From Actinomadura sp. K4S16 (GTDB taxonomy: Bacteria > Actinomycetota > Actinomycetes > Streptosporangiales > Streptosporangiaceae): a stretch of DNA of 64,000 bases. Where the stretch lies: assembly GCF_008327685.1 (NCBI RefSeq), contig NZ_BDDE01000011.1, forward strand, positions 1 to 64,000, given 5' to 3'. Shown piece by piece: positions 17,122-25,262 of the stretch (position 1 is its first letter; every line of letters begins with the position of its first letter). The position numbers and the translations under genes are program-made. The notes under the pieces are model-generated. The model saw only the letters and a list, made by a program, of their open reading frames with translations. It had not been told where the DNA came from and searched no databases.

Positions 17122-18307
17122 CAGGCAGGATCTGGACGGGCTGCGCGTCGCCCTCGTCCTCGGCACCAGCGCGGGCGGCGTCGGCCGCCACGTCCGGTCC
17201 GTCGCCGAGGGCCTGGTCGAGCGCGGCGCCCGCGTCGTGGTGTGCGGGCCCGCCGCCACCGAGGAGCTGTTCGGGTTCGGCGCCGCCGGCGCCCGCTTCG
17301 CCGAGGTCGACCTCGCCGACCGGCCCAGGCCCGCGGGCGACGCCAGGGCCGTCGCCCGGCTGCGCCGGCTGCTGCGCGGCGCCGACGTCGTCCACGCCCA
17401 CGGCCTGCGCGCCGGGGCGCTCGCGGCGGCGGCGTGCGCGCGCGTCGTGCCGGGCCCGCTGCGGTTCGCGCAGGGCGGCCCGCCGCTGGTCGTCACGCTG
17501 CACAACGCCGTCATCACCGGCGGCATGACGGCCGCGGTCTACGGGCTGCTGGAGCGCGTCGTCGCGCGCGGCGCCACCCGCGTCCTCGGCGTCTCGCCCG
17601 ATCTCGAGGACCGGATGCGGGCCCTGGGCGCCCGGTCGGTCGGGCACGCGATCGTCCCGGCGCCCGCGCCGCAGGCGCAGCCGGGCCCGGCCGTCCGCGC
17701 CGACGTGCGGGCGGAGCTGGGCGCGGGGGAGCGGCCCCTGGTCGTCACCGTCGGCCGGCTCGCCGCGCAGAAGGGCCTGCCGACGCTGCTTGACGCCGCG
17801 GCGGTGTGGGCGGGACGCACCCCGCCGCCGCTCGTCGCGATCGCCGGCGACGGGCCGCTGGAGGACGAGCTGCGCGCCCGGATCGAGGCCGAGGACCTGC
17901 CCGTCCGGCTGCTCGGCCGCCGCTCCGACGTGGCCGGGCTGTTCGCCGCCTGCGACGTCGCGGTCGTGCCGAGCGTGTGGGAGGGGCAGCCGCTGGTCGT
18001 CCAGGAGATCCTGCGGGCGGGCCGGCCGCTGGTCGCGACCCGCGTCGGCGGGATCCCCGGCATGCTGGGCGCGCAGGAGCGGTCCGAGGGGGGCCCGCTG
18101 CTGCAGGGGCCGGAGTCCGACGCGGCGCTGCTGGTGCCGCCGAACGACGCCGAGGCGCTCGGGCGTGCGGTGAGCCGCGTCCTGGACGACCCGGCCCTCG
18201 CGGCGCGGCTGGGCGCGGCCGCCGCCCGCCGGTCGGCGCTGCTGCCCGGCGAGGACGACGCCGTCGACCAGCTCGCGGAGCTGTACCTGGAGCTGACCGG
18301 TCCTTAG
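17114..18307 (+). CDS. GT4 family glycosyltransferase
   Basis: 397 residues in two Rossmann domains (GT-B fold). N-terminal: VALVLGTSAGGVGRHVRSVAEGL and VVHAHGLRAG. C-terminal: VTVGRLAAQKGLPTLLDAAA, the IAGDGPLEDEL stretch, and the nucleotide-sugar site VPSVWEGQPLVVQEILRAGRPLVATRVGGIPGML containing the E-x7-E motif. No signal or membrane segment; a cytosolic or peripheral enzyme. It is the last gene of the steA-steB-transferase-murJ run and is followed by two hairpins. Donor and acceptor are not identifiable. Confidence 0.85.
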   Translation: MSDRQDLDGLRVALVLGTSAGGVGRHVRSVAEGLVERGARVVVCGPAATEELFGFGAAGARFAEVDLADRPRPAGDARAVARLRRLLRGADVVHAHGLRAGALAAAACARVVPGPLRFAQGGPPLVVTLHNAVITGGMTAAVYGLLERVVARGATRVLGVSPDLEDRMRALGARSVGHAIVPAPAPQAQPGPAVRADVRAELGAGERPLVVTVGRLAAQKGLPTLLDAAAVWAGRTPPPLVAIAGDGPLEDELRARIEAEDLPVRLLGRRSDVAGLFAACDVAVVPSVWEGQPLVVQEILRAGRPLVATRVGGIPGMLGAQERSEGGPLLQGPESDAALLVPPNDAEALGRAVSRVLDDPALAARLGAAAARRSALLPGEDDAVDQLAELYLELTGP

Positions 18308-18324
18308 ACGCGGCCTCCGGCGCT

Positions 18325-18372
18325 CCGGTTCGGACCGGGGCCGGAAAAATCGCGGGGCGGGGGAACCGCCCC
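18325..18372 (+). terminator. Paired hairpins ending the envelope gene cluster
   Basis: CCGGT-TCGG-ACCGG (18325-18338) and GGGGCGG-GGGAA-CCGCCCC (18354-18372) follow the GT4 stop, with AAAAAT between them. Two perfect stems immediately downstream of a stop, without a T-run, are typical of terminators in GC-rich actinobacteria. Confidence 0.55.
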
Positions 18373-18394
18373 GGTGCGGGCCGCGTTGAAGCAG

Positions 18395-18505
18395 GTAAGC
18401 GGAGGGGAGTATCCCTGCGCGCGGTTCTCGTCAATACGGTCGGCCCATGCCGGCCCGGGTTCCGCGGCCCGTGCCGATCCCAGGGCGGGAGAGACCTCCG
18501 GCGCT
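18395..18505 (+). promoter_or_regulatory. yybP-ykoY-like (Mn2+) riboswitch
   Basis: The leader of the TerC-family gene contains landmarks of the yybP-ykoY aptamer in order: an outer stem GCGGAGG (18399-18405) pairing with CCTCCGGC (18495-18502), GGGGAGTA (18404-18411), CGTCAATACG (18429-18438), a GC-rich arm around CGGCCC/GGCCCG (18440-18471), and GAGAGACC (18489-18496) just before the closing strand. This class senses Mn2+ and commonly precedes TerC/Alx and P-type ATPase Mn exporters. The TTG start with its GGAGG (18521-18525) lies 30-40 nt downstream, so control by occlusion of the ribosome site or by attenuation are both possible. Identified from memory of the consensus, not by a covariance-model search. 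Confidence 0.75.
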
Positions 18506-18533
18506 CGTCTCATGTCCGCCGGAGGTGTTCACG

Positions 18534-19538
18534 TTGTCGGTATCCCCCCTCGTCTGGGGCGCCACCATCGCGGTGATCCTTGCGATCATCGCGGCCGACC
18601 TGTTCCTGATCCACCGCAACGACACGCGGGAGTTCACCACCCGCCGCGCCGCGTTCTGGTCGGCGGTCTACATCGGCCTCGCCGTGCTGTTCGGCCTCGG
18701 CGTCTGGGCGTTCTACGGCGGCGAGTACGCCGCGCAGTACGCGGGCGGCTTCGTCACCGAGAAGAGCCTCAGCGTCGACAACCTCTTCGTGTTCATGGTG
18801 ATCCTCGCCCGGTTCGCGGTGCCGAAGCACGCCCAGCACACCGTGCTGATGGCGGGCATCGTGATCGCGCTGCTGCTGCGCGGCGCGTTCATCGCCGTCG
18901 GCGCCGCCGCCATCGCGACCTTCACCTGGGTCTTCTTCATCTTCGGCGCGGTCCTCGTGTGGACGGCGATCGGCCTGGTGCGCGGCGGGGACGAGGACGA
19001 GTTCAAGGAGAACGCGCTGCTGCGGTGGGCCAAGCGCGTCATCCCGACGTCGGAGGAGTACGACGGCAGCCGGTTCCTCACCCGCCGGAACGGGCGCCGG
19101 ATGCTCACCCCGATGGCCATCGTCATGATCGCGATCGGCTCCACCGACGTGCTGTTCGCGCTGGACTCCATCCCCGCGATCTTCGGGCTGACGACCGAGC
19201 CCTACCTGGTCTTCACCGCCAACGCGTTCGCGCTGATGGGCCTCGTCCAGCTGTACTTCCTGCTCGGCGGCCTCACCGACCGGCTCGTCTACCTCGCGCA
19301 CGGGCTGGCGTTCATCCTCGGCTTCATCGGCGTCAAGCTGATCCTGCACGCGCTGCACGAGTACGGGGTCGGGTGGGCGCCGGACGTCCCGACCTGGCTG
19401 TCCCTGGCCGTGATCGCCGGGACCCTGGTCGCCACCACGGTCGCCAGCCTCGCCGCCGGTCCCAGGGTCTCCCGGGAGCCGCTCCCGAAGGCGGAGCCCG
19501 CCGCCGAGGCGGAGACCGGCGCGACACGCGAGAAGTGA
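18534..19538 (+). CDS. TerC/Alx-family membrane protein, probable Mn2+ exporter
   Basis: 334 residues from the TTG at 18534, 8 nt after GGAGG; GTG 18525 overlaps that motif and an ATG at 18447 would fall inside the riboswitch. About nine membrane helices. The two conserved acidic membrane motifs are TEKSLSVDNLFVFMVI and AIGSTDVLFALDSIPAIFGLT. TerC/Alx proteins export Mn2+ and help metallate secreted proteins; tellurite resistance is a historical label. The Mn-type riboswitch upstream supports the manganese role. The last 40 residues are a cytosolic Ala/Glu-rich tail. Confidence 0.9.
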   Translation: MSVSPLVWGATIAVILAIIAADLFLIHRNDTREFTTRRAAFWSAVYIGLAVLFGLGVWAFYGGEYAAQYAGGFVTEKSLSVDNLFVFMVILARFAVPKHAQHTVLMAGIVIALLLRGAFIAVGAAAIATFTWVFFIFGAVLVWTAIGLVRGGDEDEFKENALLRWAKRVIPTSEEYDGSRFLTRRNGRRMLTPMAIVMIAIGSTDVLFALDSIPAIFGLTTEPYLVFTANAFALMGLVQLYFLLGGLTDRLVYLAHGLAFILGFIGVKLILHALHEYGVGWAPDVPTWLSLAVIAGTLVATTVASLAAGPRVSREPLPKAEPAAEAETGATREK

Positions 19539-19573
19539 GAGCGGGGCCGCGTCCCCACAACATCCGAATGCTG

Positions 19574-19582
19574 TTCTAGAAT
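19574..19582 (+). promoter_or_regulatory. -10 element with palindrome before the acyl-CoA dehydrogenase
   Basis: TAGAAT (19577-19582) resembles a -10 box and is overlapped by the palindrome TTCTAGAA (19574-19581), a plausible site for a TetR-type lipid regulator. The half GTTCTA is like one half of a KstR site, but the other half is not conserved. The start codon follows 32 bp on. Confidence 0.35.
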
Positions 19583-19614
19583 CTCGGTCAAAACGGTCGA
19601 GAGAGGGTTGACGC

Positions 19615-21795
19615 ATGGCCATCGGGCTGACCGAGGAGCACGAGGCGCTCGCCGAATCGGTGCGCGGCTTCGCCGAGCGCAACATTCCGGCGGCGGCCGT
19701 CCGGGCCGCGCTGGACGCGGACGAGGAGACCAGGCCCGGCTTCTGGCCGGCCCTCGCCGAACAGGGCCTGCTGGGCCTGCACCTGGACGAGGAGCACGGC
19801 GGCCAGGGCTTCGGCCTGCTGGAGCTGTCGGTCGTGCTGGAGGAGCTGGGCCGCGCCGCGGCGCCCGGGCCGTTCCTGCCGACCGTGCTCGCCAGCACGG
19901 TCATCGACGCCTCCAGCAACGCCAAGCTGCGCGCCGAGCTGCTCCCGGGCCTCGCCGACGGGTCTCGGACGGCGGCCGTCGCGCTGGACGGCGAGCTGAC
20001 CGGCCGCCGCGACGGCGACTCGCTCGTGGTGTCGGGGACGGCGGCCGCGGTCCTCGGCGCCGCGCTCGCCGACGTGCTGGTCCTGCCGGTCGCCGTGGAC
20101 GACGGCGAGCAGTGGGTCGCGGTGGACGCCGCCGACCTCGCCGTCACCCCGGTGCCGAGCCTCGACAGGGTCCGCCGCGTCGCGTCCGTCGAGGTCTCCG
20201 GCGCCGCCGTGGCCGCCGACCGCGTCCTGGACGGCCTCACCACCGGCCGGGTGAAGGACCTGGCGGCCGCGCTGTTCGGCGCCGAGGCCGCGGGCCTCGC
20301 CGGATGGCTGGTCGGCACCGCCGCCGAGTACGCCAAGGTCCGCGAGCAGTTCGGCCGCCCGATCGGGCAGTTCCAGGGCGTCAAGCACAAGGCCGCCCGC
20401 AGCCTGATCGCGCTGGAGCAGGCCCGCGCCGCCGCCTGGGACGCGGCCCGCGCCCTGGACGAGGGAACCGAGGAAGCGGGGTTCGCCACCGCCGTCTCGG
20501 CCGTCATCGCGCTGGACGCGGGCGTGCAGACCGCCCGCGACGCCATCCAGATCCTCGGCGGCATCGGCTTCACCTGGGAGCACGACGCCCACGTCTACCT
20601 GCGCCGCGCGCTGACGCTGCGGGCGCTGCTCGGCCCGTCCAAGGGCTGGGCCGCCAAGGTCGCCGAGCTGGCGCTGGCCGGCGGGCGCCGCGAGGTCGTG
20701 CTGGAGCTGGACGAGGACGCCCAGCCGCTGCGCGAGCGGATCCGCGCCGAGATCGCCGAGCTTGCCGCGGTCGAGGACCGGGACGCCCTGGCCGAGCGCC
20801 TCGGCGACGAGGGCTGGACCGTCCCGCACTTCCCCAGGCCGTGGGGGCGCGAGGCCGGGCCGGTCGAGCAGATCCTCATCCAGCAGGAGCTGCGGGCCGC
20901 CAAGGTCAAGACCCCGAACCTCGGGATCGGCGCCTGGCTGGTGCCCTCGCTCGTCCGCTACGGGACCGAGGAGCAGAAGGAGCGGTTCCTGCGGCCGACG
21001 CTGCGCGGGAAGATCGTGTGGTGCCAGCTGTTCTCCGAGCCGGGAGCCGGCTCGGACCTGGCCTCGCTGTCGATGAAGGCCGAGCGGGTCGAGGGCGGCT
21101 GGAAGCTCACCGGCCAGAAGATCTGGACGTCGCTCGCCCACCACGCCGAGTGGGGCTTCTGCATCGCCCGCACCGACCCGTCCGCCGCGAAGCACGACGG
21201 CATCACCTACTTCCTCGTGGACATGAAGTCCGAGGGCGTGGACGTCCGCCCGCTGCGGGAGCTGACCGGTGACGCCCTGTTCAACGAGGTCTTCCTGGAC
21301 GGCGTCTTCGTCCCCGACGACCGCGTGGTGGGCGAGGTGAACCAGGGCTGGCAGGTCGCGCGCAACACCCTGTCGAACGAGCGGGTGTCGCTGTCCACCG
21401 GCGGCGGCCTCGGCATGGGCGTCCCCGAGCTGCTGCGGTTCTTCGCGGACCGGAAGCTCGACGCGGTCGCGGCCGCCGAGGTCGGCAGGCTCGTCGCCCA
21501 GGGCCAGTCGATCGACCTGCTCGGCCTGCGTACCACGCTCAAGCAGCTGAACGGCGTGGAGCCGGGCGCGGAGGCCAGCGTCCGCAAGCTGCTCGGCGTC
21601 CAGTTCAACCAGGACGTCGCCGACTACTGCTGGGCGGCGCAGGGCACGGCCGCCGCCACCGAGGTCCCGATGGCCGAGAGCGGCATCGTGGGCCGCGCGA
21701 TGCTGTTCAGCCGAGCGATGACCATCTACGGCGGCACCACGGAAGTGCAGCTCAACATCATCGGCGAACGCATCCTGGGCCTCCCGAGAGACTAG
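19615..21795 (+). CDS. Double-domain acyl-CoA dehydrogenase (FadE-type)
   Basis: 726 residues, about twice the usual acyl-CoA dehydrogenase length, made of two such units in tandem. Residues 1 to about 355 form the first (GLHLDEEHGGQGFGLLELSVVLEELG; REQFGRPIGQFQGVKH; QILGGIGFTWEHDAHVYLRR) and about 370-726 the second (WCQLFSEPGAGSDLASL; WKLTGQKIWTS; EVFLDGVFVPDDRVVGEVNQGW; YGGTTEVQLNIIGERILGLPRD). The more intact FAD/substrate signatures are split between halves. Similar two-unit enzymes are M. tuberculosis FadE34 and FadE6, some acting on steroid side chains; the substrate here is unknown. Monocistronic, with its own promoter. Confidence 0.88.
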   Translation: MAIGLTEEHEALAESVRGFAERNIPAAAVRAALDADEETRPGFWPALAEQGLLGLHLDEEHGGQGFGLLELSVVLEELGRAAAPGPFLPTVLASTVIDASSNAKLRAELLPGLADGSRTAAVALDGELTGRRDGDSLVVSGTAAAVLGAALADVLVLPVAVDDGEQWVAVDAADLAVTPVPSLDRVRRVASVEVSGAAVAADRVLDGLTTGRVKDLAAALFGAEAAGLAGWLVGTAAEYAKVREQFGRPIGQFQGVKHKAARSLIALEQARAAAWDAARALDEGTEEAGFATAVSAVIALDAGVQTARDAIQILGGIGFTWEHDAHVYLRRALTLRALLGPSKGWAAKVAELALAGGRREVVLELDEDAQPLRERIRAEIAELAAVEDRDALAERLGDEGWTVPHFPRPWGREAGPVEQILIQQELRAAKVKTPNLGIGAWLVPSLVRYGTEEQKERFLRPTLRGKIVWCQLFSEPGAGSDLASLSMKAERVEGGWKLTGQKIWTSLAHHAEWGFCIARTDPSAAKHDGITYFLVDMKSEGVDVRPLRELTGDALFNEVFLDGVFVPDDRVVGEVNQGWQVARNTLSNERVSLSTGGGLGMGVPELLRFFADRKLDAVAAAEVGRLVAQGQSIDLLGLRTTLKQLNGVEPGAEASVRKLLGVQFNQDVADYCWAAQGTAAATEVPMAESGIVGRAMLFSRAMTIYGGTTEVQLNIIGERILGLPRD

Positions 21796-21802
21796 TGCTG
21801 GC

Positions 21803-21822
21803 CCAGGGGGGCGACCCCCTGG
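21803..21822 (+). terminator. Hairpin 1 of repeat copy A, after the acyl-CoA dehydrogenase
   Basis: CCAGGGGG-GCGA-CCCCCTGG: a perfect 8-bp stem with a GNRA-type tetraloop, 7 bp after the stop codon. No T-run. Position and strength suggest a 3'-end or terminator function. Confidence 0.55.
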
Positions 21823-22079
21823 AACCCCCGTTGCGACGCAGGCGATCCTCACGCCGCCGTTGCGGTCGCCGTGCCTGTGGCGGCTGGTGCGGCGTCGCTG
21901 CGGTCGCCTGCGTCGGCGGGCATGCGCGTTGCGCTCGCTGCACTCGCTCCACGCGCCTGCCCGCACCCCGGCGAAGGCCCAGTCCAAGAGGGTGGGAACC
22001 GTGCACGTCCAACGCTCTTGGATGTGCCACCCCATCACGCTCTTGGAGTGGACCTGAGCGACGGCTCGTGACGGGGGTT

Positions 22080-22097
22080 CCAGGGGTCGTCCCCTGG
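22080..22097 (-). terminator. Inverted hairpin 1 after the small membrane protein gene
   Basis: On the minus strand CCAGGGG-ACGA-CCCCTGG, starting one base past the stop of the leftward gene at 22099. Nearly identical to the hairpin at 21803-21822 but in opposite orientation, so each of the two convergent genes ends in its own copy. Confidence 0.55.
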
Positions 22098-22098
22098 G

Positions 22099-22437
22099 CT
22101 AGCGCCGGTTGTAGATGAAATTGATTAGGACGATGCCCGCGAGGGCGAAGATGAGGCCAGGGAGGCCGGCGTTGACGACGCCGATCGCGCTGAGCGGGAT
22201 GGCGGCGAGCAGCGACAGTATCGCCAGGGCGAGGCTGTGATCCCGCTCGCCGCGGCGGGGTTCGGGTGCCCGGGCGGCGCGCTGGCGGCGCGGCGCGGCG
22301 GCCGCGCGGGCGTCGAGGGTCTCCTCGATGCGTTCGACGACCGTCTCGATGAAGGCGTCGTCGTAGTCGGGCCCCAACTCGCGCCGGGCCGCCATGGCCG
22401 CCGTGAGGTCCTCGCGCGGCAGTCGTGGGGTCGTCAT
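22099..22437 (-). CDS. Small membrane protein, two C-terminal helices
   Basis: 112 residues from ATG 22437. The N-terminal half is charged and helical (LTAAMAARRELGPDYDDAFIETVVERIEETLDARAAA), followed by an Arg-rich linker and two membrane helices (LALAILSLLAAIPLSAIGVV; LIFALAGIVLINFIYNRR). Proteins of this shape are widespread in actinobacteria as integral membrane proteins without known function. Its stop abuts the inverted repeat hairpin. Monocistronic, divergent from the lipoprotein gene at 22566. Confidence 0.75.
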   Translation of the reverse strand: MTTPRLPREDLTAAMAARRELGPDYDDAFIETVVERIEETLDARAAAAPRRQRAARAPEPRRGERDHSLALAILSLLAAIPLSAIGVVNAGLPGLIFALAGIVLINFIYNRR

Positions 22438-22565
22438 GACACCGTTATAGGCGGATCCACCGGGCGGGGGCGTCACCCCTCGGTGCCATGTGCGGGCTAC
22501 CCCTCAGGGATGAGCGGACGCGCGGGTAGGATTCCGCTCTTGTCCCAGGAAATCCGGAGGTCTCC

Positions 22566-22997
22566 GTGACAGTGCGGGCCCGTTCGACCGTCCTCGCCGC
22601 CTGCGCCGCCGCGGCCGGGCTGGCCCTCGCGGGCTGCGGCGGCGAGAAGGAGGCCGCGGACGCGGCCCCGTCCGCGCCGCCCACCACGCTGGCGCCGCTG
22701 CCGGCGGTGCGGCCCGCCGACGTGAAGCCGCTGGTGGGAGTCTGGGTCGGCACGGCCAAGGACTACTTCCAGTTCAAGGCCGACGGGAGCGGCGTGTGGG
22801 TGCGGGGCCGGCAGAAGCTGTGGAGCGGCACGGCCATCCCCGAAGGGGGCGGCAAGTTCCGCTTCTCGTGGAACGGCGGCGACCCCAAGACCGCGTCCTA
22901 CTGGGGCGTCGCGCTCAGCGAGGACAAGGCGTCGCTCGTCTTCGCCGGGACCAACCAGACCTACAAGAAGGCCGCCGCGCGGAAGGGCAAGGGATGA
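22566..22997 (+). CDS. Predicted lipoprotein
   Basis: 143 residues. A short signal peptide ends in the lipobox LALAGC (Cys near residue 24). The mature part has a Pro/Ala linker and a small beta-rich domain (LVGVWVGTAKDYFQFKADGSGVWVRG...SWNGGDPKTASYWGVAL), like the lipocalin-type domains of bacterial lipoproteins. GTG start with GGAGG at 22556-22560. The stop overlaps the moxR start as ATGA, so it belongs to the MoxR-VWA operon. Function unknown. Confidence 0.78.
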   Translation: MTVRARSTVLAACAAAAGLALAGCGGEKEAADAAPSAPPTTLAPLPAVRPADVKPLVGVWVGTAKDYFQFKADGSGVWVRGRQKLWSGTAIPEGGGKFRFSWNGGDPKTASYWGVALSEDKASLVFAGTNQTYKKAAARKGKG

Positions 22998-23863
22998 CCG
23001 ACGCGATGTTCGCCTCGCCCGCCGATGTGGGGCGCAGGCTCGCCGAGGTCCGCTATCTCGCGGACGAGTCGATCGCCACGACGGTGTTCCTCGCCCAGGC
23101 GCTCGGCAAGCCGCTGCTGGTGGAGGGGCCCGCGGGCGTCGGCAAGACGGAGCTGGCGAAGGCCGTGGCGGCGTCGACCGGCGCGGAGCTGATCCGGCTC
23201 CAGTGCTACGAGGGCCTGGACGAGGCCCGCGCGCTCTACGAGTTCAACTACAAGAAGCAGCTCCTCGCGATCCAGGCCGCACCGTCGGACCGCGCCTGGC
23301 AGGAGACCCACGACGACATCTTCTCCGAGGAGTTCCTGTTGGAGCGGCCGCTGCTGGCGGCGATCCGGCGCAGCGACCCGACCGTCCTGCTCATCGACGA
23401 GGCGGACAAGGCCGACGTCGAGGTCGAGGGCATGCTGCTGGAGGTCCTGTCGGACTTCCAGGTGACGATCCCCGAGCTCGGGACGGTGTCGGCGGTCCGC
23501 CGGCCGTTCGTGCTGATCACCTCGAACGCGGCGCGGGAGCTGTCGGAGGCGCTCAAGCGCCGCTGCCTCTACCTCCACCTGGACTACCCGGCGCCCGAAC
23601 GGGAGCGCGACATCGTCCTCGCGCAGGTGCCGGGCATCGAGGCGGAACTGGCCGAGCAGCTCGTCCGCACCGTCGGCACGCTGCGCGACCTGGAGATCAA
23701 GAAGGCGCCGTCGATCGCGGAGACCGTCGACTGGGCGCGCACCCTGCTCGCCCTCGGCCTGGACGACCTGGACGAGGCCGCCGTGGGCCGCACGCTCGGC
23801 GTCGTCCTCAAGCACGTCTCCGACCAGGAGCGCGCCGCCAAGGAACTCGGGCTGCGCGGCTGA
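22994..23863 (+). CDS. MoxR-family AAA+ ATPase
   Basis: 289 residues. Walker A G45-P-A-G-V-G-K-T52, Walker B VLLIDEADKAD, sensor 1 in VLITSNAARELSEALKRRC with the arginine finger region, and the MoxR-typical RLQCYEGLDEARALYEFNYKKQLL. MoxR ATPases act with VWA proteins as chaperones that mature or insert cofactors into enzyme complexes. The next gene, a VWA protein, starts 1 bp after the stop, giving the classic pair. The client is not encoded nearby. Confidence 0.9.
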   Translation: MTDAMFASPADVGRRLAEVRYLADESIATTVFLAQALGKPLLVEGPAGVGKTELAKAVAASTGAELIRLQCYEGLDEARALYEFNYKKQLLAIQAAPSDRAWQETHDDIFSEEFLLERPLLAAIRRSDPTVLLIDEADKADVEVEGMLLEVLSDFQVTIPELGTVSAVRRPFVLITSNAARELSEALKRRCLYLHLDYPAPERERDIVLAQVPGIEAELAEQLVRTVGTLRDLEIKKAPSIAETVDWARTLLALGLDDLDEAAVGRTLGVVLKHVSDQERAAKELGLRG

Positions 23864-23864
23864 C

Positions 23865-25262
23865 ATGGCCTCACTCGTCGACCGGCACACCGGGTTCGTC
23901 GCGGAGCTGCGGCGGGCCGGGCTGCCGGTGTCGGTCGCCGAGGGGCTGGACGCGGTGCGCGCCCTGCAGGCCGTCGACCTGCTCGACCGCGAGTCGGTGC
24001 GCGCCGCCTACGCCGCGACGGTCGTCAAGAGGCCCCAGCACCGCCCCACGTTCGACACGCTCTTCGACCTGTGGTTCCCGGCGGCCGTGGGGGACGGGGC
24101 GGGAGCGGTGCGGGACGACGACGGCCCGGCCCGGACGGTGGACGACGACGGGCGTCCCGTCCCGGCCGCGCTCGACCCGCAGGTCCAGCGGCGCCGCGCC
24201 GAGCTGGCCGACCTCCTGCTCGCCGGGGACGACGCCGGGCTGCGGCAGTTCGCCCGGCTCGCCGTCGCCGAGTACGGCCAGACGCCGGGGCAGGAGTCGT
24301 GGTTCTCCTCGGGCGTGCTGAGCGCGCTGTCGCCGGAGACGCTGATGGCGCGGCTGCTGGAGGCGGTCCTGACCGGGCGGGAGCGGGGCGGCATGGCCGA
24401 GCGCGTCGCGCGCCGGACCTTCCGCGACCGCATCGCCCGGTTCTCCGACCTCGTCGCGGGCGAGGTGCGGCGCCGCATCGCCGAGGACACCGGCGTCGAG
24501 CGCACCGCCCGCATCGCCGTCCGGCCGCCGCTGGAGCGGCTCGACTTCGCCGGCGCGACCCGCGCCGAGATGGAGGCGCTGCGCCGCGAGGTGTATCCGC
24601 TGGCGCGCAAGCTGGCGTCCCGGCTCGTGCAGCGGCAGCGGCACGGGCGGCGCGGCCGGCTCGACTTCCGCCGGACGGTCCGCGCGTCCCTGGCCAGCGG
24701 GGGAGTGCCGCTGACCACCCACCACCGGCCCCGCCGCCCGCACCGGCCCGAGCTGGTCGTGCTGTGCGACGCCAGCGACTCGGTGTCGGCGTTCGCGCAC
24801 TTCACGCTGCTGCTCACGTTCGCGCTGCGGGAGCAGTTCAGCAAGGTCCGAGCGTTCGCCTTCATCGACGCCACCGACGAGATCACCAAGTACTTCGCGC
24901 CGGGCGCGGACGTCACCGACGCGATGACCCGCCTCGCCGCCGAGGCCGACCTCGTGTGGATCACCGGCCGGTCCAACTACGGCCACGCCTTCAAGGTGTT
25001 CGACGACAGGTACCGCGACGCCGTCACCCCGAGGACGTCGCTGCTGATCCTCGGGGACGCCCGCTCCAACTACGGCGAGCTGTCCCTGCCGATCGTGCGG
25101 TCGATGGTGGACCGGGCCCGGCACGCGTACTGGCTCAACCCCGAGCCGCGCGCCCAGTGGGACACCGGCGACTCCGCCGCCTCCCGCTACGGCGAGCTGC
25201 TCCCCATGTACGAGTGCCGGAACCTGACGCAGCTGGCCGCCTTCATCGAGGAGCTCGCCTAG
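23865..25262 (+). CDS. CoxE-like VWA domain protein, MoxR partner
   Basis: 465 residues. The N-terminal 280 residues are helical and specific to the family; the C-terminal third is a von Willebrand A domain with the metal-ion site D-A-S-D-S near residue 301 (LVVLCDASDSVSAFAHFTLLLTFAL), then TDEITKYF, WITGRSNYGHAF and LLILGDARSNYGE. This is the CoxE/DUF type that pairs with MoxR ATPases. Cytosolic, no signal. The stop overlaps the stop of the convergent MFS gene by 2 bp. Confidence 0.88.
   Translation: MASLVDRHTGFVAELRRAGLPVSVAEGLDAVRALQAVDLLDRESVRAAYAATVVKRPQHRPTFDTLFDLWFPAAVGDGAGAVRDDDGPARTVDDDGRPVPAALDPQVQRRRAELADLLLAGDDAGLRQFARLAVAEYGQTPGQESWFSSGVLSALSPETLMARLLEAVLTGRERGGMAERVARRTFRDRIARFSDLVAGEVRRRIAEDTGVERTARIAVRPPLERLDFAGATRAEMEALRREVYPLARKLASRLVQRQRHGRRGRLDFRRTVRASLASGGVPLTTHHRPRRPHRPELVVLCDASDSVSAFAHFTLLLTFALREQFSKVRAFAFIDATDEITKYFAPGADVTDAMTRLAAEADLVWITGRSNYGHAFKVFDDRYRDAVTPRTSLLILGDARSNYGELSLPIVRSMVDRARHAYWLNPEPRAQWDTGDSAASRYGELLPMYECRNLTQLAAFIEELA

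Larger units (their letters stand above)
21796..22098. repeat. Composite palindromic repeat region, copy A
   Basis: This 303-bp gap between convergent genes is filled by repeat modules. From the left: hairpin 1 (21803-21822), stem 2 (arms GACGCAGGCGA 21835-21845 and TCGCCTGCGTC 21904-21914), stem 3 (14-nt arms 21916-21929 and 21951-21964 with one mismatch), then on the minus strand two 25-bp units (21994-22018, 22019-22043), the 19-nt block CTCAGGTCCACTCCAAGAG (22040-22058), and an inverted hairpin 1 (22080-22097). The same modules occur at 49777-50234. I see no credible coding sequence here. Confidence 0.85.

Noticed and set aside
19561..19590. KstR-type operator upstream of the acyl-CoA dehydrogenase
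   Set aside because: Only the half GTTCTA fits TnnAACnnGTTnnA; the left half does not. A steroid-regulon assignment is not supported.
21860..22118. Short open frames in the repeat region 21796-22098 ending in peptides such as CHPITLLEWT
   Set aside because: They lie in repeat modules with stem-loop symmetry, lack ribosome sites, and the matching repeat at 50120-50234 does not keep the reading frame.
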